DNA from: Coix lacryma-jobi var. lacryma-jobi
Taxonomy: Eukaryota > Streptophyta > Magnoliopsida > Poales > Poaceae
Length of the DNA: 64,000 bases
Assembly: GCA_009763385.1 (NCBI GenBank)
Contig: CM019823.1
Span: 86,625,104-86,689,103 of the forward strand
Direction: 5' to 3'
The translations under genes were made by a program, and so were the position numbers. The notes under the pieces are model-generated. The model was not told where the DNA came from, searched no databases, and saw only the letters and a list, made by a program, of their open reading frames with translations. Of this stretch, positions 45,827 through 57,141 are shown piece by piece; the stretch's first letter is position 1, and each line of letters opens with the position of its first letter.

Positions 45827-45837
45827 AAGGGGGAGAT
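45827..45837 (+). promoter_or_regulatory. Polypurine tract of the nested Sirevirus
   Basis: AAGGGGGAGAT directly precedes the 3' LTR start TGCGG at 45838. Confidence 0.9.
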
Positions 45838-46278
45838 TGCGGATACATGGGTGTATGCCGAGTCTCTGAGTGATGAGTGATTGTCAACGGTTTGATGCGC
45901 ATGTTCTTTGGCTTGTGTTGTGCAGGTGTCGAGCTCGGAGACAGTGATCGAGGCAAGGTGAAGGTCAAGTTGAGACGTGCCGTGCCGACGGACTGGGTGC
46001 ATGAAGGATGGGCGTGCCGTGCGGCGGACGTGCCATGCCGATGTATCGAGCAGTGAAGGGCGGACGTGAGGCTTGGACTGAGGGACCGGAGTGCCTGAGG
46101 ATCAGCTGTGGTGGTGGCAGCCTGGGACAGCGACGAACGAGAGACTTGCGGGGCACGGTGTTGCTCGGGTCGAGGACCTGGGGACACGTGTCGGTGGACG
46201 GGGTGCACGGGCGGTGCATCCCCTCTACAGCTCCGGTTTGGTGGTTGAGCCAGGGAAAAACCACCGGGTGGACGGTTT

Positions 46279-46530
46279 CCGAGTTGGGCCTCAAAACTCG
46301 GGTGCTCGGTTTCCAGGTTGAGCCACAAAACCTAGGCGGGATGGTTTCCGAGGTTGGCCACAAAACTCGGGTGGATGGGCCGGTTTCCGAGTTGGGGCCT
46401 CAAAACTCGGGCGCTGCGGGTTTCTGAGTTTGGGCCACAAAACTCAGGCTGGAGGCTGGTTTCCGGTTTGGGCCTCAAAACCGGGGTTGCTGGAAAAGGC
46501 TGGTTTCCCGGTTTGGGCCACAAAACCGGG
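46279..46530 (+). repeat. Hairpin array with co-varying stems (3' LTR)
   Basis: The same seven units as at 36677-36927, with small indels in loops and arms. Confidence 0.88.
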
Positions 46531-47300
46531 GGTGCAGAGCGAGGAGGGCGGCACGTGGCGGCGATCCAGAGGTTGCGTCGAGGCAACGCTTCGGTTCGAG
46601 CGGGCGTGGCCGTCGGATCTACCTACCACCGCGGGTTGGACCATAATAGCCTTAGGGTTTAGCTGGTTCGCCCTTTGTAATTAGTTTAGAGAGGGGTAGA
46701 GTAGGAAATAGGTTTAGTCTAGGTTAGTATAAGTAGTCCAGGGGAGACACCCTCCTCCCCATCTCAGTTAGTGCTTTTATTTGCTAGGGTTCCTGCTCTC
46801 CCATCCCTGCTTTAGCTAGTTGAGATCCGCAGAGAGACTCCACTCTGTGTAGTGGTTGAGTTGAGGAAGTGAGGCCGTATCCTCACCTTGGAGCACAGTG
46901 TTGGCTTGATTTGCGTCCTTGATTCGAACTCTGCTGTGATTTCCGTTGGTTCGTGTTTTTCGCGGAATCCTTTTCTCCACGATTTTTCCGTCGCTTGATT
47001 TTGCTCGGTTCATCTTTGCAAATCCGTTTGAACCAAGTTGTTCTAGATCGTGAGGCACTTCTTCCCCGAAGGAATCATCCTCTAACCTCACGGTCTAGGA
47101 GATCGATCGATTTTTCGTTTCGGGTCAAGTTTTCTCTCCTCCCCCGAAATCTCGATTCATCGATTGGAGATAGGTTCGAGCCTGATCTCTTAGAGATAGC
47201 TCACTATACTCCTTGTGACTCATCTCACAAGGTTGATCCTAGAGGAATTGTTTTGGGTGAGATAGAGGCAAATCGGTGGATGAACAGGGCTGCTGCGAGT

Positions 47301-47582
47301 CGACCGGACGCTCAGTCGGGGTGACCGGCGCTCGGTCCGTGAGTCCGGTCGATACAGCACGTTGCCATGTTCTTCACTTTGACCGGACGCTCCGTTCACG
47401 TTTTGAGCGGACGCATCGCTACCACTGTTCATCGTGTTTGTTCGCTTCTGACCGGACGCACTGCTCTCGACCGGACGCTCCGTACCGTGAGTCCGGTCGC
47501 GAACAGTAAGGTTCCAGAGCCGATTTTTGTTGACCGGACGCATCCGGGTCCTGCTGACCGGACGCTGGCCAGAGTCCGGTCG
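47301..47582 (+). repeat. Palindrome-rich array, unit GACCGGACGC (3' LTR)
   Basis: Matches 37700-37985 with short indels. One unit reads GAGCGGACGC. Confidence 0.86.
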
Positions 47583-47850
47583 ATCCAGTTTCGCGTGTTT
47601 TCGTTCGCGGTTCGTTTGTTCTTGATCGGATTCGAGTTCCGTCTTTTGCGTTGGCTTTCTAGGGTTGTCTAGTTGTCCCGCTGTGCTTTTAGGAAGCATC
47701 CACCCACATCTAGGGTCGTGGACATTAGCAAGCTCTAGGGTTCACTCTTGGGGTGATTTTGGGACAGTGGCATCTAGTTTCGGAAAGGAAATTTTGAAGC
47801 TCCCATTCACCCCCCTATGGTCGCTTTCGGCTTAGCTTCTCGGTCCTTCA

Positions 47851-50621
47851 GACTTGCGATCAAAGGCAACAGCAAAAGCAGCATCAGAGTATCGCAAAGC
47901 GAGAGGGGGTGGAGGGGAAGCAGGGAATACCAAATCCCAAAATAAGGAGTGAAGCATCAGTTACCTCCTAATGCGCTTGACTACATGACGGTGAGAAGTT
48001 CGTGGCGACGATGAATCGCGCGCATAGACACCAACGCGAACTGAACGTCGGGTGTGTCGCCGTTCAGGTACAGCAGCGACCCGATCATACTCCGGTACTC
48101 CTTCTGGTCCACAGCTTCTCCATCCACGTCGCATCCAGGGCCGCCGTGGTCGGCATGGGTGTTGGAAGAGGCTTGGCCTCACCCATGTCGAACTTCTTCA
48201 GGATGTCCTTGGTGTACTTGCCCTGGTGCACGAACGTCCCCTCTCGGGATTGCTTGTTTGCAACCCGAGGAAAAATGTCAACTCGCCCATCATGCTCATC
48301 TCAAACTCCCTGCTCATAGTGTCTGCAAACTTGGCAACCAAAGCGTGAGAAGAACCACCAAAATTGATATCATCCACGTAAATCTGGACCAAGAGAGTGT
48401 CATTGCCTTGCTTGAGGAGAAAAAAGCGTTTATCCACACATCCCATTTTAAAACCCTTAGCAAGCAAAAGGTTTCAACCTATCATACCAGGCTCTAGGGT
48501 TTGTTTCAAACCATATAAAGCTTTATGAAGTTTAAAACATGGTTTGGAACTTGGGATTTTCGAAACCAGGGGTTGTCTCACATACACTTCCTCTTCTATG
48601 TAGCCGTTTAAGAAGGCACTCTTGACATCCATTTGAAAAAGTTTGAACCCTTTGGATGCAGCAAAAGCCAAGAGTATCCTAATTGCCTCCAAACGAGCTA
48701 CAGGAGCAAAAGTCTCCTCATAGTCTATCCCTCCTTCTGACTATACCTCTGGGCTACAAGTCTGGCCTTGTTTCTCACAACATGGCCATCCTCTCCTTGT
48801 TTGTTTTTGAAAACCCATTTCGTCCAATAGGGTGACACTCAGGAGGAACAGAAACCAAAACCCAAACCCGATTTCTTTCAAAGTTTTCAAGCTCCTCATG
48901 CATGGCATTGACCCAATCTGCATCAGATAAAGCGTGTCCAACATCTCGGGTTTCAAAATCAGCAACAAATGCAGAATGAGCAAAGTGAGAGATTTGTTGT
49001 GACCTTGACCGAGTGACACGTTCGCCGATGCTGCCGATCATCTGTTGAGGCGGGCGTTGGCGCTGGATGTGTCGTGGCGCCTCCCGAACTGATGTAGCTT
49101 CCCCCTCAACAGCAGCTGGCGCCTCCTCGGGTACAAAGGGTACCGCTCAAGGTGGTGGATCCCATGGCCCCCAGATGAAGAAGTATCGGGGCCGTGAGTC
49201 GTAGTAGAAGCCGCTCTTGTGGCACAGCAGGTGGAGGGGGTGCTGAATCATCCATACCTTCAGCACCCTCATCCTCGTCATCAAAGAGAGGCTCGCCAAC
49301 CTCATGATCACCTGCACGCTCAAAACGAGAAGAAGGACAAACCATGGTCTCTCGAAGGTGACATCTGATGTCTCCGTGACTCGATTATTGTCAAGGTTAA
49401 GTACACGATATGTGCGAGTATGAGTGCCATAACCCAAAAACACACCGTCAGAAGAACGAGACTCAAATTTGTCCAGGTTGCCTTTCTTAAGTATGAAACA
49501 GTGGCAACCAAAGACTCTAAAATAACTCACCTTGGGCAGTTTCCAAAATGCAACTCATAAGAAGTCTTTTTCAAGAAAGCTCGAGAGAAAAATGCGATTG
49601 GAAATGTAGCATGCAATGCTCATAGCTTCGACCCAATATCGCCTAGGAGTCCTATGCTCATCGAGCATCGTCCTGACCATCTCTACATGGGTCCGATTCT
49701 TCCTTTCTACAACACCATTCTGAGGGGGTGTGTAGGGGAAGAAAACTGATGCTCTAAACCCAAAGAGTTACAAAACTTCTCAAAATCCGAATTCTTGAAT
49801 TCGGAACCATTATCACTCCTAATAGCTCGCATTGAGTTCAAAGGGAACTCGTTCTGAAGACGCAAAATCAGATTGCGAGCAAAGGAGAAAGTCTCGGTCT
49901 TCTCAGCTAAAAGAAGACCCACGAATATCTCAAAAGTCATCAACAACAACAAGCACATACCACTTCCCCCAACCGAGCTCACCCGAGTCAGACCAACAAG
50001 GTCCATGTGCAAAAGCTCTCCAGGGCGCTTGGTCATGACCTGAGTCACTGGATGGTGGGGAGCGGCCAACCATCTTCCCATGTCTACAAGAGTGGCAAAC
50101 AAGATCCTTCTCCACAGACAACTTGGGCAATCCTCGGATTAGCCAAGTGAGCTAGTCTTGCAAGCAAGTCGAAGCTCAAATGTCCAAGTCTCCTATGCCA
50201 CTTCCAAAGATCAGAGGAGGAAGGTCTAGCCACAAGAAAAGAGAAATGCCAAAAGACTCTGAGAAATTCGCACGAAAGACTTTTCCAAAGGGCGAAATCA
50301 AACACACAAGATTGCCCTGAGGATCCAAAATACGACTGAGATTCGGTTTAAAACGAATCTCATAGTCATCATCAAAGAGTTGAAAACAGAAAGAAGGTTA
50401 AAATGCAAGTTAGAAACAAGAGAAACATCACGCAACACAAAGTGCTCATTAACTCGCACCGACGCACGAGACAACACTTTACCTTTGCTATTATCGCCGA
50501 AGGTGATAAACTCCTTTCCGGCGACCGGACTAAGACTGGAGAACCACTTGGCGTTTCCGGTCATGTGCCTCGAGCAACCGGAATCCACCAACCAAACGTT
50601 CTCCAATCGTTTTACCTACAT
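47851..50621 (-). pseudogene. pol: Sirevirus pol, minus strand (PR-IN-RT part), frameshifted
   Basis: Read on the minus strand from 50621: protease WLVDSGCSRHMTG (frame 50606-50298), pre-integrase WKWHRRLGHLSFDLLARL (about 50200), integrase GELLHMDLVG and IRSDNGSEFKN (frame 50102-49707), YFRVFGCHCF (49530 frame). RT follows with FQMDVKSAFLNGYIEEEVYV (48692-48474) and IYVDDINFGG (48467-48198). The RT-RNase H junction is cut by the nested element at 47850, and the rest is at 35822-36233. At least five frame changes separate these pieces. The RT metal-binding YVDD motif is intact. Confidence 0.88.
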
Positions 50622-53228
50622 CAATAAAAGACATAGGGTGAGCATACGGTCCAACACTGGGGTTAGTGAAGTAGGGAGAATACCAGTGTTGGGCCGGCTG
50701 CTCAAAAGAACGGTTAGCAGAAAACCATTCCTAGCACGCCTACGGGAAGAGCGATCACCACGTAGAGGAAAACGTGGTCCGCTAAGGGAGGAGCGTCCAT
50801 CGCGATACTCAAAACGAGGTGGGGGAAAACGCTCAACTACAAAGCCACCGCCACGGGGTCTATAGCCTACAACTGCAGGCTCCCGCCGGGCACGACCTCC
50901 TCGCGGCCTAGGCCTAGGAACTTGAGGTTTTGGACCTCTAGGCCTAGCAGCACGCCTCTGAACATTCGACACATGTACATCATGGAAAGGATGCTACATG
51001 TCCGGTTGTTCATCTCCTTTGCACGGCGCGTCTCTCTCTTGCGCCGAAAGCAAACTCACTCAAGTGTCCATCTCTTCCACAGTGCTCACAATGGTACCTC
51101 ACCGCTCTCATAGGGGGTTGTTGGTACTCACGGTAGTGGGTGTGGATCACTTTGCCCTTCTGTGCATAAGCTCCTCTTGGATGGGTGGCATGGGTGTAGC
51201 TTGTTCGTGAGGTGGTTTGGTTTTGGAGCCCATGATTGTTTCTTGGGTGGAGCTTTCGGAGGTTCCACAAATACACCATCCTTGGTGTTAGGCTTTAGAG
51301 GCTCTTTGGGTGGAATCTTGGTAAGCTTGGGAGTAGTGGTGCAGTTGGGCTTCTCACATGGGTTCAGACCACTCGACTCTCCAATCTTCCCAAAGATGAA
51401 GCGCACTCAACACCCTGAGCAAAGCCTACACCTGGACCTCCAGCAGCACGCTTGAACTGGGAGATCATCATCCCAAGCTACGGCTCACCACTCATACCCA
51501 TGACAAGATGGTCCGAAGGTATGTGTTTTCCTCCTCGGTTTGCATCTTGTCATGCTTCACGTTTGCGATCTCCATCTCCAAACCCTCACACAGAACGCAC
51601 CTAGTCACACAAGTGCTACTCGAGCTGGCCTTCTCAAGAGACACAATCTTGGCATTCTTCTCTGCCAACTCGGTTTGCAAGCCCGCACAGGACTTGCACG
51701 CACCCAACAGCAAGGATCTAGCCTTCAGCTCATCCACCTCTCCTACCAACGCAACATACTTACCTCTCAAAGTGAGAAGGTCAGTCATGTGCGTGGTGCA
51801 CATCTCACACTCAACCTCCACAGAAACAACTACGGTGGACTTGGCAAACTCAAGTTCCTTCACCGTATCCTCCCACTTCTGCCTAAACTCCTTGCGCTCT
51901 CTAGCAGCGCACCTAAGTAGCTTATCTTGACTAAGGAGGGAGCAGTGAGTTTCTCCAGCAGAGAAAGCTCGTCGGGGTCAAAGATACCTGGGAGGTGTCG
52001 TCGTCGTCGTCGTTCCGAGGGGTCTCCTCCAGCTCGCCGTCGACCTCCTCGCCGAGGGCCATGGTGCAGAAGCCCTCATCGTCGGCGAAGAAGCAGAGGC
52101 CGTTGAGCTTGTCCTCGATCCTCTTCTTCTTCTCGGACTCATCGTCGCTTGAGGAAGCGGAGTCGTCATCCGAGTCATCGACATCGCTGAGTGTGGCAAA
52201 GAACGCACGCTGCTCAGCCTGGGCCTTCTCCAAGTACTCGTCTTGATGTACTCCTTGTTGAAGCCGCCCTTCCGCTTGTGCTTCGCGGGGACATACTTCT
52301 CCTTGCGCTTGCCGGAGTCGTACTTGTGTCCATGATCCGCCTTGCCGAAGGTCTGCTTGTTCTTCTTCGGGCAATTGGCGATGAAGTGGTTGGGGTCGCC
52401 ACACTCAAAGCATCCTGAGCGTCCTCCTCTGCGGCGACGGTTCATGCGGTTGTTGTGGAACCGCGAGAACCGGTTGGCGAGCAACGCCAGCTCGTCATCC
52501 CCCATGAACTCCAACTGCTCCTCTATGACAGAAAGAAGAGAGGAAAGTGCAAAGCCTCCAGAGGTGTTAGCAGAAGAGCCAGAAAGCAAAGCCATTGACG
52601 GGCCAGAAGGATTTTCATAAGAAGCCCTCGCCATGGCATTGATCTCACTGGACTTGAGCTTACTAAAGAGCTCATCGCACGTGAGGGTCTCATAGTTAGG
52701 CGATTCGATGATCGCCTGAACCTTGGAATCCCACACCGATCGATCAAGTGTATGGAGTAGCTTGAGAGCTCTCTCATGATCGTCGAAAGGCAACATCTCT
52801 TGTTAGCCCTCATCCTGTTGACAATCACCTAAAAGCGAGCGAATAAAGTTTCTATGCTCTTGCCAGGCATATGTCGAAAGTTCTCATACTCTCGCTTGAA
52901 TGACTCGTAGAGATGGGTTTGACTTGAGAGGTTCCCTCATGGAAACGCATGAGGGTAGCCCAAATCTCCCAAGCCGTAGCGAGGTGAGAACATGATCAAA
53001 CTCACTCATGCTCAAGCATGAGAAAAGAGCATTACAGGCTCGGCTATTGGCATCGTGCTCATCAATCTGAAGCTGAGAGACACGAGCAGCCAAAACCACA
53101 TAATCGGCAGAGTTGCAAATATCCCAGATGGAAGCACCCAAACTCTGCAGATAGGCCGACATGCGTATCTTCCAATACGCATAGTTCGTCCCATCGAAAA
53201 ATGACGGTTTGCCCACGCCGCGATCCAT
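50621..53228 (-). pseudogene. gag: Sirevirus gag, minus strand, frameshifted
   Basis: The start ATG at 53228 opens MDRGVGKPSFFDG and YAYWKIRMSAYLQSLG (frame 53228-52884). The capsid part continues at 52796-51978 with CCHC knuckle CFECGDPNHFIANC. An acidic segment shifts into 52404-51931. The frame at 51863-51492 contains LTLRGKYVALVGEVDELKA. A second knuckle at about 51165-51120 reads CEHCGRDGHLSEFA, with its last cysteine changed to alanine. The gag stop (minus TGA, plus 50621-50623) overlaps an ATG. Lesions include a frameshift near 52900. Confidence 0.86.
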
Positions 53229-53274
53229 GTCGCCTTCGGTGGATCTGGAACCGGCTAAGGTGGAAAATCCTTAA

Positions 53275-53288
53275 CCGCTCCGATACCA
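53275..53288 (-). promoter_or_regulatory. Primer-binding site of the minus-strand Sirevirus
   Basis: On the minus strand TGGTATCGGAGCGG lies two bases after the LTR end, a tRNA-Met-type site one base short of the sister element's. Confidence 0.88.
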
Positions 53289-53703
53289 ATTGAAGGACCG
53301 AGAATGCAATAGCAAGGCGACCAGAGGGGGGGGGTGAATGGGAGCTCAAAATTTCTCTCGAAACTTTGGCCTTTGTCCCCAATCAACCCCCGAAAGCTTC
53401 GATCAAAACCGTGATGCCCACGACCCTTGGAAGAGGGTGGATGATCCCTAGGATCACAGCAAGGCACCACAAAGCGATAGCAAACCAAACACCAAAGACA
53501 CTAGCACAAGTTTGACCCTGAAAAAACCAAGTCCCGAACTTAGATGGAGGACTACATCGAGAAATCCCCAAATACCAATGCTAACAAGTAGCAAAGATAC
53601 CTAGAGAGGTTCCTTGATCAACTCTAGGGTCAAACGAGAGGTCCGGAAACCAAGCGGAGAAGTCGGGAGAGCAAACGCACTAAACCGGAGGCTTCAGCCG
53701 ATT

Positions 53704-53966
53704 CCCGGACTGTCCGGCCCTGTGGTCCCGGACTGTCCGCCCCTACTGCAGACTGTCCGCGAGGGGATGGCGGACTGTCCGCCGGCAAAAACCCCGAAAT
53801 AGCACTATTGCTGCAAGTCCCCTGGACGTTCCCGGATTGTCCGCGAACACCAACGGCGGACTGTCCGCGGTTAAAAAATAGTAAACCGGCCGAGACCCGC
53901 AGCCACTGACCTGGCTCGATCCCGACACACGGACTATCCGCGGTTCACCTGGCGGACTGTCCGCGG
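53704..53966 (-). repeat. Palindrome array, unit CGGACAGTCCG (5' LTR copy)
   Basis: About eight copies between TATA region and PBS. It matches 32631-32896 on the partner LTR. Confidence 0.86.
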
Positions 53967-54753
53967 ATGAACTGAGATGGCGATTTTGGTCGCCCCTCTC
54001 ACGAATCTTCCCAAATCCGAATCAAAACTCAATCCCACGTTCCTAAACTTGGAGAAGATGATCACAAGGTAGTTAGGAGAGTATCCCCAAGAAATCATCC
54101 ACTCAAATCAACTCAAACAGTGGGAAATCGAGAGGGGAGGAGTATGAACGAAAAAGCACCACGAAAACGAAATCGACCCGATCTACTTGTTCGTGAGGAG
54201 TTAGATGAATTCCTTCGGTAGAAATGATCTCCTCACTATAAAGAACAAGTTGATTCAAACGGATTTCGCAAAGACACAGTAGAGAGGGAGATCGAGTGAC
54301 GGAAAAATCGCGAGAAACGAAGAACGCGAAGAAGACGAACAAACGCGAATCAAGTCATCGATCTGCAACCGTGTGGCTACCACACGCTACAACAGTGAGA
54401 TTACGGTCTCACTTCTCAAAATGTCGAGTACACAGAGGTATGATTCTCTGCGGATCTCAGTTGCTACAGCAGGGGATTGGGAGAGCAGGAAACCTAGAAG
54501 GCAAAGAGCAAATGGCTGAGATCGAAGGGGAGGAGGGTGTCTCCCTCTACTTATCCTAATTCTAATTCCTACTCTACCCCTCTCTAATTACAGAGCGAAC
54601 CAGCTAAACCCTAGGGTTATTCTGGACCAACTCGAAGATGCTGGTGATCCGACGGCCACGCCCGCACAACTGGTAGCGTTGCCTCGACGCAACCTCACCG
54701 ATTGCCGCCACGTGCCGCCACCGCTCCGTTCGTCCTTTTCCCGGACTTCGCCC

Positions 54754-54899
54754 TCGGTTTTGAGGCCAAACCGGGAAACCAGCCTTCACAACCAACCCCC
54801 GGTTTTGAGGCCCAAATCGGGAAACCAACCGACCATCGCCTGAGTTTTGTGGCCCAAACTCAGAAACCCGCAGCGCCCAGGTTTGAGGCCCAAACCTGG
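54754..54899 (-). repeat. Hairpin array (5' LTR copy of the minus-strand Sirevirus)
   Basis: Four stem-loop units. The arms CTGAGTTT/AAACTCAG and CCAGGTTT/AAACCTGG pair fully, with GGCC in each loop. Confidence 0.85.
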
Positions 54900-55659
54900 A
54901 AACCGTCCACTCGGTGGTTTTTCTGTGGCTCAACCACCAAACCGAGCCATAGAGGGGATGCACTGCCCGTGCACCCCGTCCACCGACACGTGTCCCCAGG
55001 TCCTCAACCCAAGCAACACCGTGCCCGCAAGTCTTCTCTCGTCGCTGTCCCAGGCTGTCAGCCACCACAGCTGATCCTCGGGCCACCAGTCCCTCAGTCC
55101 AAGCCTCACGTCCGCCCTTCGCCACTCTCGGTCCATCAGCACGGCACGTCTCTACTTGACCTTCACCTTGCCTTTGATCACTTTATCCGTGCTCGACACC
55201 TGCACAACACAAGCCAAAGAACATGCACATTATCCCAGTTGATAATCACTCATCACTAAGAGACTCGGCATACACCCATGTATCCGCAGAAGATAGCAAT
55301 TCACCGTAGCTGTTGGATCTATCAGTTTAGTCCCTCAATTATGTTGCTTGGTGATCCCTCCAGGTTGTTCTAGAAGCTTCCATGTCATAGCCAACAAGGA
55401 CTCTCTCATTGGACTCCAAATGTAGCAAACCATATGTCTGTTTCGATAGTCCCGACAAGCCCTTTGCAATGGTGTGCTCTGTTTCATCACTTGAGATACT
55501 TTTATATGCTGAAATATTGATAACCCTGCAAAACAAGTGAGAATAACACAACTCGTGGAACTTGTTAGAATCAAACACTATAACTATGCTTTATGGTTCA
55601 TTTCATATCATTCTATGCATTAGTTGATGGTATAATATTGACTTTAAGGACTGTGAACA

Positions 55660-55673
55660 AGTTCCCCCAAGCT
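55660..55673 (-). promoter_or_regulatory. Polypurine tract of the minus-strand gypsy element
   Basis: On the minus strand AGCTTGGGGGAACT directly precedes the LTR start TGTTCACAG. Confidence 0.83.
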
Positions 55674-56548
55674 TACCGTTTGCTAGTCCCTGAGCAAAGC
55701 CAATCTCAACAATGGATCAGGAGTTGCTACAATATTTTCACTTCCAACGAGTACACATGCTCTCAAACAAAAGTTCTCATTTGGATTAGAAAAGATATCA
55801 TATTATTCATCACGGGGCTTAGTACTTTACCTTGAATCTTGAGTAACTGAAGATAGAATGATCAAATCAAGCACTATGTTTCTAGTTCTTTCACTTCACC
55901 ATTATCCTGGAGTTTTTATGCATTTTCAAAAAGCTTAAAGATGTGTGACGTTAAATTAAACAATCGACCCAAAGATAAAGTCAACCACACCATTGAATCG
56001 GGAAGCGTTTGTGTATGGAAGATGGAGTCGGATGCTCTTTTGAATATATCACTCTCTTCTGCTTATCAGAGACACATGGCTATCAGGCTAATTCTACTAT
56101 CGGGCACGTGCCCATTTTTTCTAACATTTTTTTATTTCGAGGTTTCGGACACTTGTCCCTTTTTATTTCCTCGGGATCTATCTTTTGAGGTTTCGGACAC
56201 TTGTCCATTTTTATTTCCTCGGATATATTTTTTATTATATTTTTTCTTCTCTCTTTTTTCTTTTTAATAGCCACATGTTTCCAACAAACTTTTGAGAGGA
56301 CACAACAAATAATTATGAGCATTTATGCAGAGGATGAATGAATGTGTAAGTGATCTCAATTCAATAGCATGATAACTTCTCATAGGGTCGATAGAACTTT
56401 GTTGAATGTATTTATTAATCAGATTTAATATTAAGAAATCTCCAAGACTCTAGTGTTGTTTAGAACAAGATAATAGCAACTCAGATCATCACATATCATA
56501 TCCATCAATTACCTAGACCTTAGATCAAGCATTTGCTACCCATGTATT

Positions 56549-56853
56549 CACTACAAGAAATGGTTGGCTTTTTGACATAAAATCCATTTGTGACACTGGC
56601 TTTTTGATGTTAATTTTGTATGGTTTATGACATAATTTTTTAGTTATGACATGAGTTTATGTCATAATACGTTAGTTATGACATGAGTTGAAGGGCAATC
56701 ATTTTTTGACATTGCAGTTTGTCATAATACACATAACTGATGTCATAATTAACATAACTAATGTCATAATTCACATAACTATGTCATAATTAACGTCAAA
56801 AAGCCAGTGTCATAAATGGATTTTATGTCAAAAGCCAACCATTTCTTGTAGTG
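56549..56853. mobile_element. CACTA-type MITE (305 bp)
   Basis: The ends CACTACAAGAAATGG and CCATTTCTTGTAGTG form terminal inverted repeats that remain similar for about 65-70 bp. A 3-bp TSD ATT flanks it (56546-56548 and 56854-56856). CACTA ends with 3-bp duplications define the CACTA (En/Spm) superfamily. The centre has no coding capacity and repeats TTATGACAT and ATGTCATAA in both directions. It would depend on a CACTA transposase encoded elsewhere. The whole element could fold into one long hairpin. Confidence 0.94.
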
Positions 56854-57050
56854 ATTTAGTTTCATTTTAAAGCATCATTATTAATTAGGAGAACTCATAT
56901 TGAATGCTAGGCACTGGAAAGAAATTACGACAGAGCAACTATTCTCATTTCCATTGTAAGATATTAGAGAGATTGCTTCTTTTATCAACTTCTTAAATAA
57001 ATTAGACACACTATTTTATTTATTTAATCTAACACACTTTAATATAAAAC

Positions 57051-57070
57051 TAATAATAATAATAGTGATG

Positions 57071-57115
<45 letters not shown>

Positions 57116-57141
57116 TAATAATAATAATAATAATAATAATA
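57051..57141. repeat. (TAA)n microsatellite
   Basis: About 90 bp of TAA/ATA repeats with a few interruptions (AGTGATG near 57064, AATATAAT near 57113). Confidence 0.95.

Larger units (their letters stand above)
36234..47850 (+). mobile_element. Complete plus-strand Sirevirus (copia) nested in its own family member
   Basis: 11617 bp with LTRs 36234-38253 (2020 bp) and 45838-47850 (2013 bp) and a perfect TSD GACTT (36229-36233 and 47851-47855). A tRNA-Met PBS, gag with two CCHC knuckles, copia-order pol and a PPT are all present. Gag and pol closely match those of the element it entered, in opposite orientation. The palindrome array in its LTR is nevertheless a different sequence. Genes and LTRs differ from relatives mainly by one- or two-base indels, which may be real decay or sequencing error. 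Confidence 0.97.
45838..47850 (+). repeat. 3' LTR of the nested Sirevirus
   Basis: From TGCGGATACATGGG to GGTCCTTCA, followed by TSD GACTT. Hairpin array 46279-46530, TATAAGTA 46729-46736, palindrome array 47301-47582. Confidence 0.95.
32206..55288 (-). mobile_element. Complete minus-strand Sirevirus (copia), split by a same-family insertion
   Basis: The LTRs are 53291-55288 (5', 1998 bp) and 32206-34230 (3', 2025 bp), with a perfect TSD GAAGA (32201-32205 and 55289-55293). Without the nested element the length is about 11.5 kb, usual for Sireviruses. On the minus strand the order is LTR, tRNA-Met PBS, gag with CCHC knuckle, protease, integrase, reverse transcriptase, RNase H, long 3' untranslated region with several PPT-like tracts, LTR. 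The domain order PR-IN-RT-RH defines copia. All genes carry frameshifts. It lies in a gypsy LTR. Confidence 0.96.
53291..55288 (-). repeat. 5' LTR of the minus-strand Sirevirus
   Basis: On the minus strand it runs from TGCGGATACATGGG (55288) to GGTCCTTCA (53291). Hairpin array at plus 54754-54899, palindrome array at 53704-53966. Confidence 0.94.
30967..55659 (-). repeat. 3' LTR of the minus-strand gypsy element, split by a Sirevirus
   Basis: On the minus strand it starts TGTTCACAGTCC at 55659, closely matching the LTR at 12617 over its first 350 bp. It is interrupted at 55293/32205 and ends ...GACGCTAAGAAGTGACAACA at 30967. The transcription box TATATAA lies at plus 31911-31917. Confidence 0.88.
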
